A stretch of 64,000 bases of DNA from Chryseobacterium sp. Leaf405 (GCF_001425355.1 NZ_LMQN01000015.1:1128702-1192701), one strand, 5' to 3'. Shown: positions 24,058 to 34,033, counted from the first letter of the stretch. Numbers and translations are program-made. The notes: generated by a model not told the origin, from the letters alone.

Positions 24058-24856
24058 TATCGTCAATTTTTGTGATTGTATTCTCAATAGTTTTATTATT
24101 CTCAAGCAAATATTCTCGTAATTCTTTGAATAGTTCTGATGAATAAACGAAATCGATCAGATTTTTATTGCCTGCTGTGATAAGAACATCTTTATTTCCT
24201 TCCCATTCTTTAATACCCAGTCTCAGATATACGATTTTTTCTCCAATAGTCATTACGGAGTTCATATCATGGGTATTGATGATGGTGGTAGTATTATATT
24301 CTTTGGTGATTTCCATCAGAAGATCGTCGATAACATTAGATGTATATGGATCTAATCCTGAATTGGGCTCGTCACAGAATAAATATTTAGGATGGTTTAC
24401 AATGGCTCTGGCGATAGCAACACGTTTCTGCATCCCTCCGGAAATCTCAGACGGAAATTTTCTGTTGGCTTTATCTAAATGTACTCGTCCGATTACTTCA
24501 AAAACTCTTCTTTTTTTCTCTCTGAAGGTTAAATTCGTGAACATATCTAAAGGGAACATGATATTCTCTTCTACCGTTAAAGAGTCAAACAATGCACTTC
24601 CCTGAAACAGCGTTCCAATTTCTGAACGTAAATGCTGTTTTTCTTCTCTGTTCATTACATTAATGTCTCTGCCATCAAAAAGAATCTCTCCAGATGAAGG
24701 TTGATAGACGTTTAATAAACTTTTAAGAAAAACGGTCTTTCCGGAACCACTTTGCCCAATAATAAGATTTACTTTTCCTTTTTCAAAAGTTGTTGAGATC
24801 CCTTTTAGTACTTCAACTTCTTCAAAACTTTTCTTTAAATTTTTTACCTCAATCAT
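24041..24856 (-). CDS. MlaF-like ABC ATPase of phospholipid transport
   Basis: This 271-residue ATPase has Walker A GQSGSGKT near 36, Q-loop TLFQGSALFDS, signature ISGGMQKR and Walker B YLFCDEPNSGLD. The extended C-terminal part fits MlaF, the energiser of Mla systems that move phospholipids between inner and outer membranes. The ATG at 24856 shares one base with the stop of the permease gene (TAATG), so translation is coupled. A MlaD-type protein is encoded separately at 40804. Confidence 0.88.
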   Translation of the reverse strand: MIEVKNLKKSFEEVEVLKGISTTFEKGKVNLIIGQSGSGKTVFLKSLLNVYQPSSGEILFDGRDINVMNREEKQHLRSEIGTLFQGSALFDSLTVEENIMFPLDMFTNLTFREKKRRVFEVIGRVHLDKANRKFPSEISGGMQKRVAIARAIVNHPKYLFCDEPNSGLDPYTSNVIDDLLMEITKEYNTTTIINTHDMNSVMTIGEKIVYLRLGIKEWEGNKDVLITAGNKNLIDFVYSSELFKELREYLLENNKTIENTITKIDDNEKGM

Positions 24857-25608
24857 TAGCTTAATATTAATTGGGTTAACAGCAATTCTGAAAGGATAAT
24901 GAAAACCATCGTCCAAACTACTGCCTGTGTACTTGCTCTACCTACTTCCAAAGAACCTCCTTTTACATTATAACCGAAATATGAAGGTACGGTTGCGATG
25001 ACAAATGCGAAAACAATAGTTTTAGTAAATGCATAATAGATGAAAAGATTAGGCATATACATTTGTATACCAGTGATATAATCGTTTGTTGTCCAGTTGC
25101 CTGTTAAAATTCCTGCAATATATCCTCCGCCAATACCAAAAACAATACTTATGGCAATTAATAAAGGATTAAAAATCATACAGGCGAGTATCTTTGGTAA
25201 TATCAGGAAGTTAGGTGAGTTTACTCCCATAATGTCCAATGCATCAATCTGCTCAGAAACTCTCATTGTTCCGATACTTGATGCAATATATGAACCTACT
25301 TTTCCGGCTAAGATCAAACTGATAATGGTAGGTGCAAATTCCAATACCAGAACTGCTTTTGTTGCATATCCTACAAATGAAGTAGGTATAGGGAAATCTG
25401 AAGCGTCAAAGTTATTAAACATCTGAATAGCAACAACAGCCCCGACAAATATAGATGTAAAGATTACCAACCCAAAAGAGTTGACTCCCAAATCGTTGAT
25501 TTCTCTCATGAACAGCTTCCAGAATACTCTCATTTTCTGAGGTTTCTGCATAGATTTACCCATGAGGATAATGTATTCTCCTACTGCTGTAAAAAACTTT
25601 TTTACCAT
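24856..25608 (-). CDS. MlaE-family ABC permease
   Basis: The 250-residue protein has five or six membrane helices and the MlaE signature region: VGAVVAIQMF, APTIISLILAGKVGSYIASSIGTMRVSEQIDALDIMGVNSP and the GIGGGYIAG loop. MlaE forms the membrane core that, with MlaF and MlaD, carries phospholipids across the periplasm. It is followed with a one-base overlap by the ATPase gene and preceded by a 94-base gap after the sugar-phosphate transferase, where no clear promoter was seen. Confidence 0.9.
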   Translation of the reverse strand: MVKKFFTAVGEYIILMGKSMQKPQKMRVFWKLFMREINDLGVNSFGLVIFTSIFVGAVVAIQMFNNFDASDFPIPTSFVGYATKAVLVLEFAPTIISLILAGKVGSYIASSIGTMRVSEQIDALDIMGVNSPNFLILPKILACMIFNPLLIAISIVFGIGGGYIAGILTGNWTTNDYITGIQMYMPNLFIYYAFTKTIVFAFVIATVPSYFGYNVKGGSLEVGRASTQAVVWTMVFIILSELLLTQLILS

Positions 25609-25702
25609 TCTGCTAAATTAGACTTTTTTTATTGAATTAGATTAAAGTTAAAAGCAAGACTCAGACCAGATATATATTAAAAATTAATAAAATTTTTAAA
25701 CT

Positions 25703-27073
25703 TTACTTGGCATTTTTATCTCCGCCAATAACCAGTAAAATGGTCTTCAAAATGATGACCAAATCCAGAACAAAACTCCAGTTTCTTACGTAAAAAGTGT
25801 CTGCCAATACTCGCTTGTTCATTTCCACTTCTACATCTCCTGCATCACCACGCAGTCCATTTACCTGTGCAAGTCCTGTAATTCCCGGATTTACCATGCT
25901 TCTCAAGCTGTAACGTCCGATTTTTGGTTTATAATAATTATCGACAGCCAACATGTGCGGTCTTGGTCCGACGATTGACATTTGTCCTTTTATTACATTC
26001 AAAAACTGTGGCATTTCGTCAAGACTTGTTTTCCTTAAAAACTTTCCTATTTTGGTAATTCTTGAATCATTTTCCTCTGTTGTTTTGGTGGAAGATTCAT
26101 CATTTACGATCATCGTCCGGAATTTAATGCAGTCAAAAACCTCTTCATGAAAACCATATCTTTTTTGTATGAAAAAAACAGGCCCTTTTGATGAAGATTT
26201 AATTAAAATAGCGATAATTGGAAATAACCACGAACAAATTCCAACCAAAACGATAGCTGAAAAAATGACATCAAAGGTTCTCTTTAATAAAAAGTTAGAA
26301 TAATAATCCAAAGGATATCTTGCCTGATTAAGAACGGGCTGCGTTTGAATATATCCCATATCATACAAGAAAAAATCGGTTTGTGTGATGCTGGGAATCA
26401 ATGAAATATGAACTTTATTGGCTTCTGCTAGATTGAAAAGTTCTTTTTCCGTACTTTCATTATAAGAATTTTCCGTGGGTATAAATAAGGTATGAATCCC
26501 ATTGGCTTTCCAAAATTCTATTAATTCGTTTGCTTGTATTTCAGGCTTGTCATATTCAAAGATTTTATAACCGTAATCTTTTCTTTCCTTTAAAATATTC
26601 TTTAAAACTTCTGTTGAACTGTTTTCATTTAAAAACATGATATTTCGGTGGTTAATCCCTAAACTTCGGAAATATTTAATTCCAAAATAAATTAAAGATT
26701 TAGCGAAGAAAATAAAGAAAAACAGATAAAACGAAAGCCAGTAGATATCAGAATTGAAAAATACATTATAACTGACTTTCCCGATCAGTAAAACACCGAT
26801 AATAAACAATAGAAAATGTACTAAAAGTCTTTCTAAAAATAAAGTATAGGTAAGGTTTCTTGGAATATTATAAATTCTTGTTCTGCCGCTCAGAAGCATC
26901 CAGAACAAAAATAATAATACCAATGAAAAAATATTCTGATACCAGGTTTCCTGATTGTATTTCAGTTCTGCGTTTCTGCTTAGAAAAAAGAATATAAAAA
27001 CCGATGCAATAACCAAAAGGTCAAGCAAAATAATAATCGATTTTAGGTATCTAGAGTATCGAATTCTCTGCAT
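25703..27073 (-). CDS. Polyprenyl-phosphate hexose-1-phosphate transferase (exopolysaccharide initiation)
   Basis: The enzyme moves a hexose-1-phosphate to undecaprenyl phosphate, the first step in building exopolysaccharide or O-unit. The 456 residues have four N-terminal membrane helices, a CoA-binding-like middle part, a further helix (VIFSAIVLVGICSWLFPIIAILI) and the catalytic bacterial sugar transferase domain with KFRTM, LRKTSLDEMPQF, VGPRP and PGITGLAQVNGLRG. This matches the WbaP/CpsE superfamily. The sugar used is not predictable. It lies 41 bases after queE in a co-oriented run. Confidence 0.88.
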   Translation of the reverse strand: MQRIRYSRYLKSIIILLDLLVIASVFIFFFLSRNAELKYNQETWYQNIFSLVLLFLFWMLLSGRTRIYNIPRNLTYTLFLERLLVHFLLFIIGVLLIGKVSYNVFFNSDIYWLSFYLFFFIFFAKSLIYFGIKYFRSLGINHRNIMFLNENSSTEVLKNILKERKDYGYKIFEYDKPEIQANELIEFWKANGIHTLFIPTENSYNESTEKELFNLAEANKVHISLIPSITQTDFFLYDMGYIQTQPVLNQARYPLDYYSNFLLKRTFDVIFSAIVLVGICSWLFPIIAILIKSSSKGPVFFIQKRYGFHEEVFDCIKFRTMIVNDESSTKTTEENDSRITKIGKFLRKTSLDEMPQFLNVIKGQMSIVGPRPHMLAVDNYYKPKIGRYSLRSMVNPGITGLAQVNGLRGDAGDVEVEMNKRVLADTFYVRNWSFVLDLVIILKTILLVIGGDKNAK

Positions 27074-27114
27074 CTATCGGTTTTAACGGATACGAAAGGC
27101 TAAGTTACATATTT

Positions 27115-27744
27115 TTACGGGATATTCAGATACTTGTGAGTCTGAACTGATGCCCGCCATTCAGGATGCTTTAAAATGAAGTCTGTGATTTTCGGATACA
27201 TTTCATCACGCTTGCTCCATTCGCTCTGAAGATATAATGTGCAGTTTTCTGAAACTTTTGCTGCCTGCTCCTGTGCAAATTTAAGGTCATTATTATTGAA
27301 AACAATTACTTTAAGTTCACTTGCCTTCTCATAAATTTCTTCTTTTGGAAGCCCTGTTTTCTTTGGGGAAAGCGTTATCCAGTCGATTTGCCCGCTCATC
27401 GGATAAGCACCGGAAGTTTCAATATGAATGGTACAGCCTAACTGTTTTAATTTTGAGGTTAAAATATCAAGATTCCACATCAAAGGTTCTCCACCTGTTA
27501 ACACAATTATTTTACAGTGGCTTGCCGCCGTTTCTGCAATCTCCTCAGCATTCATTAAAGGATGAAGATTAGGATCCCAGCTTTCCTTCACATCACACCA
27601 ATGACACCCCACGTCGCAGCCACCCAATCTGATGAAATAGGCTGCTTTTCCTGTGTGTGCTCCTTCTCCCTGAATAGTGTAAAAATGCTCCATCACCGGG
27701 AGCATTTTACCTTCTTTTAATAATATATCTTCTACTAAATTCAT
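27115..27744 (-). CDS. queE: 7-carboxy-7-deazaguanine synthase
   Basis: QueE is a radical SAM enzyme converting 6-carboxy-tetrahydropterin to 7-carboxy-7-deazaguanine in queuosine biosynthesis. The 209 residues include YTIQGEGAHTGKAAYFIRLGGC and a cluster motif ending GCDVGCHWCD, a compact CxxxCxxC-like site. TGGEPLMWNLD, the typical GGEP loop for SAM binding, follows. Other queuosine genes are not in the window. It starts six bases after folD. Confidence 0.93.
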   Translation of the reverse strand: MNLVEDILLKEGKMLPVMEHFYTIQGEGAHTGKAAYFIRLGGCDVGCHWCDVKESWDPNLHPLMNAEEIAETAASHCKIIVLTGGEPLMWNLDILTSKLKQLGCTIHIETSGAYPMSGQIDWITLSPKKTGLPKEEIYEKASELKVIVFNNNDLKFAQEQAAKVSENCTLYLQSEWSKRDEMYPKITDFILKHPEWRASVQTHKYLNIP

Positions 27745-27750
27745 TTTAAA

Positions 27751-28635
27751 TTAGTCATTATAGACTGAAGTTTTGTAGGCAATGATGGTATTTTTCATCA
27801 ACATTGCTCTTGTCATAGGTCCAACTCCCCCCGGAACCGGCGTTATCCAGCTTGCTTTTGCGGCACAGCTGTCGAAATCTACATCACCTGCCAGATAATA
27901 TCCTTTTGGAGAATCGTCATCTACTCTTGTAATTCCTACGTCTACAATCACCGCCCCGTCTTTAATCATTTCACCTTTCAAGAAGTGAGGATCTCCCAAC
28001 GCTGTAATGACGATGTCTGCTTTTTTAGTATACTCTTCGATGTCTTTTGTGTAAGAGTGCGTCAGCGTAACAGTTGAATTTCCCGGGAAATCTTTTCTTC
28101 CCATCAAAATACTCATTGGTCTTCCAACAATTTTACTTCTTCCGATGATTACACAGTCTTTACCTTTTGTTTCAATATTGTATCTTTCCAATAATGTTAA
28201 GATTCCGAATGGAGTTGCAGGTAAGAAAGTATCCATTTCCAGAGCCATTTTCCCAAAATTTGTAGGATGGAAACCGTCAACATCTTTTCTCGGATCAATT
28301 GCATTGATTATTTTTTCCTGATCAACTTGGTCCGGCAAAGGCAACTGAACGATAAAACCATCTACAGATTTATCTTTGTTAAGTTCCTCGATTTTTTCCA
28401 ACAATTCAGATTCAGAAACTGTGCTTGGAAATTTAACTAAGCTCGACTGGAAACCTACTTCTTCACAATCTTTTACTTTTGCATTTACATACGCCTTGCT
28501 CGCTCCGTTGTTTCCAACAAGAATGGCTACCAAATGTGGTGCTCTTCTTTTGCCTGCAAGGATTTTATCAACTTCAACCTTGATTTCCTGTTTTATTTCT
28601 TTAGATACTTTTAATCCGTCAAGAATTTCTGCCAT
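27751..28635 (-). CDS. folD: Bifunctional methylenetetrahydrofolate dehydrogenase/cyclohydrolase
   Basis: FolD oxidises 5,10-methylene-THF and hydrolyses the product to 10-formyl-THF for purine and formyl-methionyl-tRNA synthesis. At 294 residues it has the family motifs YVNAKVKDCEEVGF with the active-site Lys, VDGFIVQLPLP, GRSKIVGRPMS for NADP binding, and PVPGGVGPMTRAML. It is cytosolic. It sits between a methyltransferase (21 bases before) and queE. Confidence 0.95.
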   Translation of the reverse strand: MAEILDGLKVSKEIKQEIKVEVDKILAGKRRAPHLVAILVGNNGASKAYVNAKVKDCEEVGFQSSLVKFPSTVSESELLEKIEELNKDKSVDGFIVQLPLPDQVDQEKIINAIDPRKDVDGFHPTNFGKMALEMDTFLPATPFGILTLLERYNIETKGKDCVIIGRSKIVGRPMSILMGRKDFPGNSTVTLTHSYTKDIEEYTKKADIVITALGDPHFLKGEMIKDGAVIVDVGITRVDDDSPKGYYLAGDVDFDSCAAKASWITPVPGGVGPMTRAMLMKNTIIAYKTSVYND

Positions 28636-28656
28636 TTTACTTTTATTGATTTATTT

Positions 28657-29487
28657 TTACTTTTTCTCTAAAATCAGCATATCCTGAAAGTTTACATCAG
28701 GATGTTTTCTGGAAAATTTGCTCCAGAAACCTTTTATTTCATTTACTTTTTTCAATCCGCTTTTTTCGATCATTTCTAAAAGCTTACTTTCTTCGATAGC
28801 AATATTTGCTTCCACAAGATTTTCATCCAAAAGCCTGTATCGATCTTTTTTCACAGGAAATTTAAAGCCCGGAAAATTTTCCAATTGGTCATTTTCGTGA
28901 TACGTGAAAAAAGTAGCCAGACATTTTCCTCCCGTTTTTAAAACTCTGTGGATTTCATTCAAATAATTCTGAATATCCTCAATTTTCATGTGGGTAAACA
29001 CCGAAAAAAGAAAAGTTTTATCAAAGCTATTATCTTCATAAGGAAATTTAAAATCTTCCGATTTTCCGCTGTGCGAGTTGTATAGCGAATTGTGTAGCGG
29101 AACATATTTAAAATTAAAATTAGGATATTCTTGGTGAATATTTTTGTTACACCAGTCAACTCCTTTTTTTACTACATCAAAACCATCATATTTACCTTTT
29201 GTGCCTAAATATTTGGTTAAAGGAACTGCCGTTCTTCCGATTCCGCTTCCGATATCCAAAACGGAGTCAGTTTCCTGAATATCAATATATTTCTTTAATA
29301 AATGTAACTGATGCTCACCTTGTTTTATGAAATCTCCGGAACCAATAAAAATATCTCCCCTGGCAGGAGTATATTGATCTCTTTTCCCTGTAAGTCTTTC
29401 ATAAGTATCTATTGGAAAATAATAAATCTTCCGTGCATAGAACCTAAGTTCGGGCGACAGTTTATAATAAAGATTTCTTTTGATCAT
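28657..29487 (-). CDS. SAM-dependent class I methyltransferase
   Basis: The 276-residue protein has a Rossmann-type methyltransferase core with motif I VLDIGSGIGRTA near 97 and the acidic residue in YDGFDVVKKGVDWC, followed by LFSVFTHMKIEDIQNYLNEIHRVLKTGGKCLATFF, the Methyltransf_11/25 pattern. The N-terminal ~70 residues are basic and aromatic, unlike tRNA or rRNA methyltransferases. The substrate is not known. It begins six bases after pgi and is probably co-transcribed with it. Confidence 0.8.
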   Translation of the reverse strand: MIKRNLYYKLSPELRFYARKIYYFPIDTYERLTGKRDQYTPARGDIFIGSGDFIKQGEHQLHLLKKYIDIQETDSVLDIGSGIGRTAVPLTKYLGTKGKYDGFDVVKKGVDWCNKNIHQEYPNFNFKYVPLHNSLYNSHSGKSEDFKFPYEDNSFDKTFLFSVFTHMKIEDIQNYLNEIHRVLKTGGKCLATFFTYHENDQLENFPGFKFPVKKDRYRLLDENLVEANIAIEESKLLEMIEKSGLKKVNEIKGFWSKFSRKHPDVNFQDMLILEKK

Positions 29488-29493
29488 TGTATG

Positions 29494-31134
29494 TTACTTA
29501 AAATCCTTATAATAATTAATCAGTCCGTTTGTAGAACTGTCATGAGAACTGATTTTTTCACTATTTTCAAGCTCCGGAAGAATTTTAGTAGCTAAAACTT
29601 TTCCCAGTTCCACACCGAATTGATCAAAACTGAAAATATTCCAAATCACACCCTGAACAAAAATTTTATGTTCATACAAAGCGATTAATTGTCCTAATGT
29701 AAATGGAGTTAATTCTTTGAATAATATAGAGTTAGTAGGAGTGTTCCCTTGGAAAACTTTATAATTTAGTAAAAAATCAATTTCTTCATCAGATTTTCCT
29801 GAAGCTTTTAATTCTGCTTCAACTTCTTCTTCTGTTTTTCCGAAAGCTAATGCTTCAGTCTGAGCGAAAAAGTTTGCCAATAAAATGTCCTGATGGTTGG
29901 AAACTTTGTTGGGACTTTCTACATACGCAATAAAATCGGCAGGAATCAATTCTGTTCCCTGGTGAATCAATTGATAGAATGCGTGTTGTCCGTTTGTTCC
30001 GGGCTCTCCCCAGATAATTGGTCCTGTTTCGTATTCTACGAATTCACCGTTTCTGTCAACATATTTTCCGTTACTTTCCATATCTCCCTGTTGGAAATAT
30101 GCCGGAAATCTGTCTAAATATTGAGAATAAGGAAGAATGGCAACCGTGGTGGCTGCATAAAAATTACGATACCAAATTCCAATTAATCCCATTAAAACAG
30201 GAATATTTTCACCAAAATCTGCTGTCTGGAAATGTTGATCTGTATCGTAAGCTCCTCTTAATAACTGTTCGAAATTTTCATAACCTACCGCAAGAACGAT
30301 GCTTAAGCCAATCGCACTCCACAATGAGTATCTTCCACCAACCCAATCCCAGAATTCGAAGATATTTTCTTCTGCAATCCCGAAGTCTTTAACTGCTTGT
30401 ACGTTAGTGGATAAAGCAACGAAATGTTTTGCTACATCTTCCTGTTTTCCAGCTTTTAAGAACCAATCTTTTGCAGAATTAGCATTGGTCATTGTTTCCT
30501 GAGTGGTAAATGTTTTGGAAGCAATAATAAATAAAGTTGTTTCAGGATTTAAATTCTTAACAACTTCTGCCATATGATTTCCGTCTACATTGGAAACAAA
30601 ATGAACGTTTAACCTTGTTTTAAAATGCTTCAACGCTGAAACTACCATCACGGGTCCCAAATCTGAACCACCGATTCCGATGTTTACAATATCCGTAATT
30701 TCTTTTCCGCTAAAACCTTTATGATCTCCTGAAATAATGCTTTCAGAAAAAGATTTCATATGATCTAGAACTCTTTTGATCTGGGGTTTAATATTTTCAC
30801 CGTCTACCAAAATTTCTTTATCAGAAAAATCTCTCAAAGCGGTATGTAAAACTGCTCTTCCTTCTGTCTCATTGATTTTATCGCCTGAAAACATTTTAGA
30901 AATTGCATCTTTCAGATTACATTCTTCCGCAAGATTTAATAAAATATTTTTTGTTTTAGAATCGATTAAGTTTTTAGAATAATCAAACAGGAAATTGGGT
31001 CTTTTGATTGAAAATTCATTAAAACGGTTCGGATTATATTCAAAAAGGCTTCTTAAATCGAAGTCATTATTTGCGAATTGCTCGTCAAGCGCTTTCCAGC
31101 TATTGGTTTGAGTAGGATTTATTTTTGATAGCAT
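29494..31134 (-). CDS. pgi: Glucose-6-phosphate isomerase
   Basis: PGI interconverts glucose-6-phosphate and fructose-6-phosphate in glycolysis and gluconeogenesis. The 546 residues have the two SIS-type subdomains and PGI signatures, including [14 protein letters not shown] near 152, [47 protein letters not shown] with the catalytic His, and the C-terminal [23 protein letters not shown]. It heads a co-oriented minus-strand run and has a promoter box at 31213. Confidence 0.97.
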   Translation of the reverse strand: MLSKINPTQTNSWKALDEQFANNDFDLRSLFEYNPNRFNEFSIKRPNFLFDYSKNLIDSKTKNILLNLAEECNLKDAISKMFSGDKINETEGRAVLHTALRDFSDKEILVDGENIKPQIKRVLDHMKSFSESIISGDHKGFSGKEITDIVNIGIGGSDLGPVMVVSALKHFKTRLNVHFVSNVDGNHMAEVVKNLNPETTLFIIASKTFTTQETMTNANSAKDWFLKAGKQEDVAKHFVALSTNVQAVKDFGIAEENIFEFWDWVGGRYSLWSAIGLSIVLAVGYENFEQLLRGAYDTDQHFQTADFGENIPVLMGLIGIWYRNFYAATTVAILPYSQYLDRFPAYFQQGDMESNGKYVDRNGEFVEYETGPIIWGEPGTNGQHAFYQLIHQGTELIPADFIAYVESPNKVSNHQDILLANFFAQTEALAFGKTEEEVEAELKASGKSDEEIDFLLNYKVFQGNTPTNSILFKELTPFTLGQLIALYEHKIFVQGVIWNIFSFDQFGVELGKVLATKILPELENSEKISSHDSSTNGLINYYKDFK

Positions 31135-31212
31135 ATTTTAGAAATTATGGTTTATAAAGCTTCGGATTTAGGATTGTTGAATACCAAATCCTCAAGCAAA
31201 ATTATTGATTTG

Positions 31213-31220
31213 CAAATTTA
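31213..31220 (-). promoter_or_regulatory. -7 box for pgi and downstream genes
   Basis: On the minus strand TAAATTTG fits TAnnTTTG, about 79 bases before the pgi ATG. Confidence 0.5.
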
Positions 31221-31259
31221 CGGAATTTTAATCCAATGATGTTAATTGATGATTAAAAA

Positions 31260-31437
31260 TCAATCGGTGAGTTCGAGCTGAAGAGAAAGTCTTCGGTTAT
31301 TATCTCTGTCGGAATTATTTTTATCGAGAAAATCTTTATAACTAAGCCAGCTTTCTTGTCTGGATGTTCCTGCTTTTTAGAACAATTTTTCCCAGAATTC
31401 AGATTTCGTTGTTGTTTTTCTAACGTTAACTACAAGG
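31260..31437 (-). pseudogene. Probable decayed coding remnant on the minus strand
   Basis: One minus-strand frame reads as protein-like text: VNVRKTTTKSEFWEKLF, then a TAA at 31377-31379, then KAGTSRQESWLSYKDFLDK and a polar tail ending RRLSLQLELTD at a TGA (31260-31262). Composition and helix-like spacing are more protein-like than in the other frames. No ATG start and no ribosome-binding site are visible. The best reading is a gene relic or part of a dispersed repeat. No family is recognised. Confidence 0.3.
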
Positions 31438-31468
31438 ATTTATTGAATGGAACATTACTAATAATTTA

Positions 31469-31495
31469 AAACCTCCAGATGGATTCCGGAGGTTT
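31469..31495. terminator. Hairpin terminator downstream of the DUF4349 gene
   Basis: AAACCTCC / GGAGGTTT perfect 8-bp stem. It follows the minus-strand gene ending at 31545. Confidence 0.65.
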
Positions 31496-31544
31496 CTTGT
31501 AAAACGTTAAAATTTATATGGATAACCCGAAGGTTAGAATAGTT

Positions 31545-32456
31545 TTATATTTCAGAAGTGTTTGAATTTGTTTTTTTAACTGATTTTCTCTTTTTATAGA
31601 AAAATAAAATAGCGGCTCCGATTAATAATATTGGCCAAATCACAATTAATCCTACAACAATTCTCTGAATTAAATAATATCCTTCTACAAAAGCTGATTT
31701 TGCACTGTATATGAAATCGAATTTATATTTATCGTCAATACTTTTTGTATTGGTAACGGCGATTTCAGCGATACGAACTTTCGGTTCTTTAATGTAAATA
31801 TCGACGGTGCTGTATTTCAGATTATCAGTTACGTCCATATTTGCCAGTTTTTGTTGGTTGTTTTCCAACATATTTTCGTCGTCAAGTTTTACTTTGTCTT
31901 TGTTAGTTTTTAACTCAGAAATATTTTCACTCGTTTTTTTGATTCTCTTACCTTCTAATTCAGCGTATTTTATACTTGAAGTCACATCTTCCGCATTGAT
32001 GGATCTTGAGTTCAGGAAAAGTTTTTTGTTATTGATGGATGTTAATAATTCTCCCAGTTTTTCGGTTGGAACTCTCACCTGCATCGTGTTTTCCGATTGA
32101 TATTTTTTCACCAACATTGCTTCTTCATTTGAGGTGTCGTAAGTGTCTTCCGAAAGGACATTACTTTTTAAGTTACTGTGAGTTACAAATCCGCCCAATT
32201 CCTGAACCGATTTTTCGATTGAAATGGTTGCGTCATAAACATCTTTCACTTCCATATTCACATCTGCGGTTTTAATGAATTGCTTGTCTTTCAATTTCAT
32301 TGTTGCCACAGAGGAAATACTGTCTGAAGTTATTACTGTTGCTGAATCTGCAGTTGCATAAGATTCGAAATCTGCTGTAGCTTCTCCTTTTTTACATGAA
32401 TAAATTCCTAATAAAAGAACAGTTGCGATTGATAGTCTGATGTAAGTTGGTTTCAT
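31545..32456 (-). CDS. DUF4349 lipoprotein with C-terminal membrane helix
   Basis: The 303-residue protein carries a lipoprotein signal (SIATVLLLGIYSCKKG, lipid cysteine near 21). The DUF4349 domain follows: FIKTADVNMEVKDVYDATISIEKSVQELGGFV, MQVRVPTEKLGELLTSI and an EGKRIKKTSENISEL coiled coil, with VDIYIKEP near its end. A C-terminal membrane helix (RIVVGLIVIWPILLIGAAILFFY) is followed by basic residues. This plan of lipid anchor, extracytoplasmic domain and membrane helix is the family norm. Function is unknown. It is a single gene with a terminator downstream. Confidence 0.85.
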   Translation of the reverse strand: MKPTYIRLSIATVLLLGIYSCKKGEATADFESYATADSATVITSDSISSVATMKLKDKQFIKTADVNMEVKDVYDATISIEKSVQELGGFVTHSNLKSNVLSEDTYDTSNEEAMLVKKYQSENTMQVRVPTEKLGELLTSINNKKLFLNSRSINAEDVTSSIKYAELEGKRIKKTSENISELKTNKDKVKLDDENMLENNQQKLANMDVTDNLKYSTVDIYIKEPKVRIAEIAVTNTKSIDDKYKFDFIYSAKSAFVEGYYLIQRIVVGLIVIWPILLIGAAILFFYKKRKSVKKTNSNTSEI

Positions 32457-32664
32457 GATATTTATTTTTTAATGTTTTGCTTATTCCAAAGTTCAGAATG
32501 AATCCTTTGTAATATTTGAAAATCGCAGGTAAAAAATTTGTAAAAAGAAATTCTGTTTTAGATGATTAATATTCAGTTATTTGTAAAATAAGGTCGAATA
32601 AATCCGTTTGTTTTCGGAGTAATTTTTGCTTATCTTTTACAAGTCAAACACACAAACAATTACT

Positions 32665-34023
32665 ATGTCAAATACTTTTTCCAAAATCAGAAACGCAATA
32701 GAATTATTCAAATCAATTGATTTTGATCAGTTAAGTACTATTTCTCAAAAAGTAAATCTTCCGAAATTGATGGAAAACTTTTCTAAACTCGATGATAAAC
32801 AGTTGAGTGGAATGATGAAAATGCTCGATCCTAATAAAAAGAAGAAAGAACTTCCGCCAATTGACGGGGATTTTTACGATATTTATCACACACTTTCGCC
32901 AGAACAAAGAGAAATTCAACTAAAAGTAAGAGCTTTCATGGAAAAAGAAGTAAAACCTCTGGTGAATCATTATTGGTTAAGAGACGAATTTCCACATGAA
33001 TTAATTCCAAAATTTCAAAAGCTTAATATTTGCGGTGTAACCTATGAAGGGTACGGCTGTCCAGGAATGCCTTTTTTAATGGAAGGTGTTATTGCTATGG
33101 AAATGGCAAGAATTGATGCTTCTATAGCGACTTTTTTTGGAGTTCAGTCGGGATTGGCAATGGGTTCAATTTATATTTGCGGTTCCGAAGAACAAAAGCA
33201 GAAGTGGCTTCCTCAGATGCAGAAGTTTGAAAAAATTGGTGCATTTGGTTTAACGGAACCGGAGGTTGGTTCCGGAGCTGCGGGAGGTTTAACAGTAACC
33301 TGCAAAAAAACTCCTGAAGGCTGGATTTTAAATGGTCAGAAAAAATGGATCGGAAATGCAACGTTTGCCGATTTAATTATTATTTGGGCAAGAGATTTAG
33401 ATGACGGAGAAGTAAAAGGTTTTATTGTTGAAAAAGATAATCCTGGTTATTCTGTTGAAAAAATTAAAGGAAAAATGGCGTTGAGAATCGTTCAGAATGG
33501 GTTGATTACGTTAAAAGACTGTTTAGTTACTGAAGAAAACAGGTTGCAAAACGCAAATTCATTTAAAGATACAGCAAAAGTATTGAGAATGACTAGAGCG
33601 GGCGTTGCTTGGATGGCAACAGGTTGTGCAAGAGGTGCTTATGAAAGTGCCTTGGCTTACACAAGAACTCGTGAACAGTTCGGGAAACCGATCGCTTCTT
33701 TTCAAATGATTCAGGGACATTTGGTAGAAATGTTGTCTAATCTTACCGCAATGCAGACGATGGTTTTCAGGCTTTCTGAAATGCAGGATGAAGGAATTCT
33801 TAAAGATGAACATGCCTCTTTGGCGAAAGTTTTCTGCACGTTGAGAACAAGAGATATTGTTTCAAGAGCCAGAGAAGTGTTAGGAGGAAACGGAATTTTA
33901 TTGGAATATGATGTAGCAAGATTTGTTGCCGATGCAGAAGCAATTTATTCTTATGAAGGAACGAAAGAAATCAATTCCTTAATTGTCGGAAGATCGATTA
34001 CAGGCTTCAGTGCCTTTGTATAA
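32665..34023 (+). CDS. Acyl-CoA dehydrogenase, glutaryl-CoA dehydrogenase-like
   Basis: The FAD enzyme oxidises an acyl-CoA at the alpha-beta bond. The 452 residues include a ~60-residue N-terminal extension, then the standard domains with GLTEPEVGSGA, QKKWIGNATFADL and REQFGKPIASFQ. The catalytic base is in YEGTKEINSLIVGRSITG (Glu431), the place and context used in glutaryl-CoA dehydrogenase, so glutaryl-CoA or a related dicarboxyl-CoA is the likely substrate. The ATG at 32665 is chosen because the upstream start at 32626 lies in AT-rich leader sequence. The gene is monocistronic and ends in the inverted repeat. Confidence 0.85.
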   Translation: MSNTFSKIRNAIELFKSIDFDQLSTISQKVNLPKLMENFSKLDDKQLSGMMKMLDPNKKKKELPPIDGDFYDIYHTLSPEQREIQLKVRAFMEKEVKPLVNHYWLRDEFPHELIPKFQKLNICGVTYEGYGCPGMPFLMEGVIAMEMARIDASIATFFGVQSGLAMGSIYICGSEEQKQKWLPQMQKFEKIGAFGLTEPEVGSGAAGGLTVTCKKTPEGWILNGQKKWIGNATFADLIIIWARDLDDGEVKGFIVEKDNPGYSVEKIKGKMALRIVQNGLITLKDCLVTEENRLQNANSFKDTAKVLRMTRAGVAWMATGCARGAYESALAYTRTREQFGKPIASFQMIQGHLVEMLSNLTAMQTMVFRLSEMQDEGILKDEHASLAKVFCTLRTRDIVSRAREVLGGNGILLEYDVARFVADAEAIYSYEGTKEINSLIVGRSITGFSAFV

Positions 34024-34033
34024 TATTGAAAGT

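Larger units (their letters stand above)
31135..31544. other. 410-base intergenic region between DUF4349 gene and pgi
   Basis: It holds the pgi promoter box at 31213, the protein-like remnant at 31260-31437, a repeat-like GTGAGTTCGAG...TATCGAGAA segment near 31267-31330, and the terminator at 31469-31495. No intact gene or RNA gene is apparent. Confidence 0.5.
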
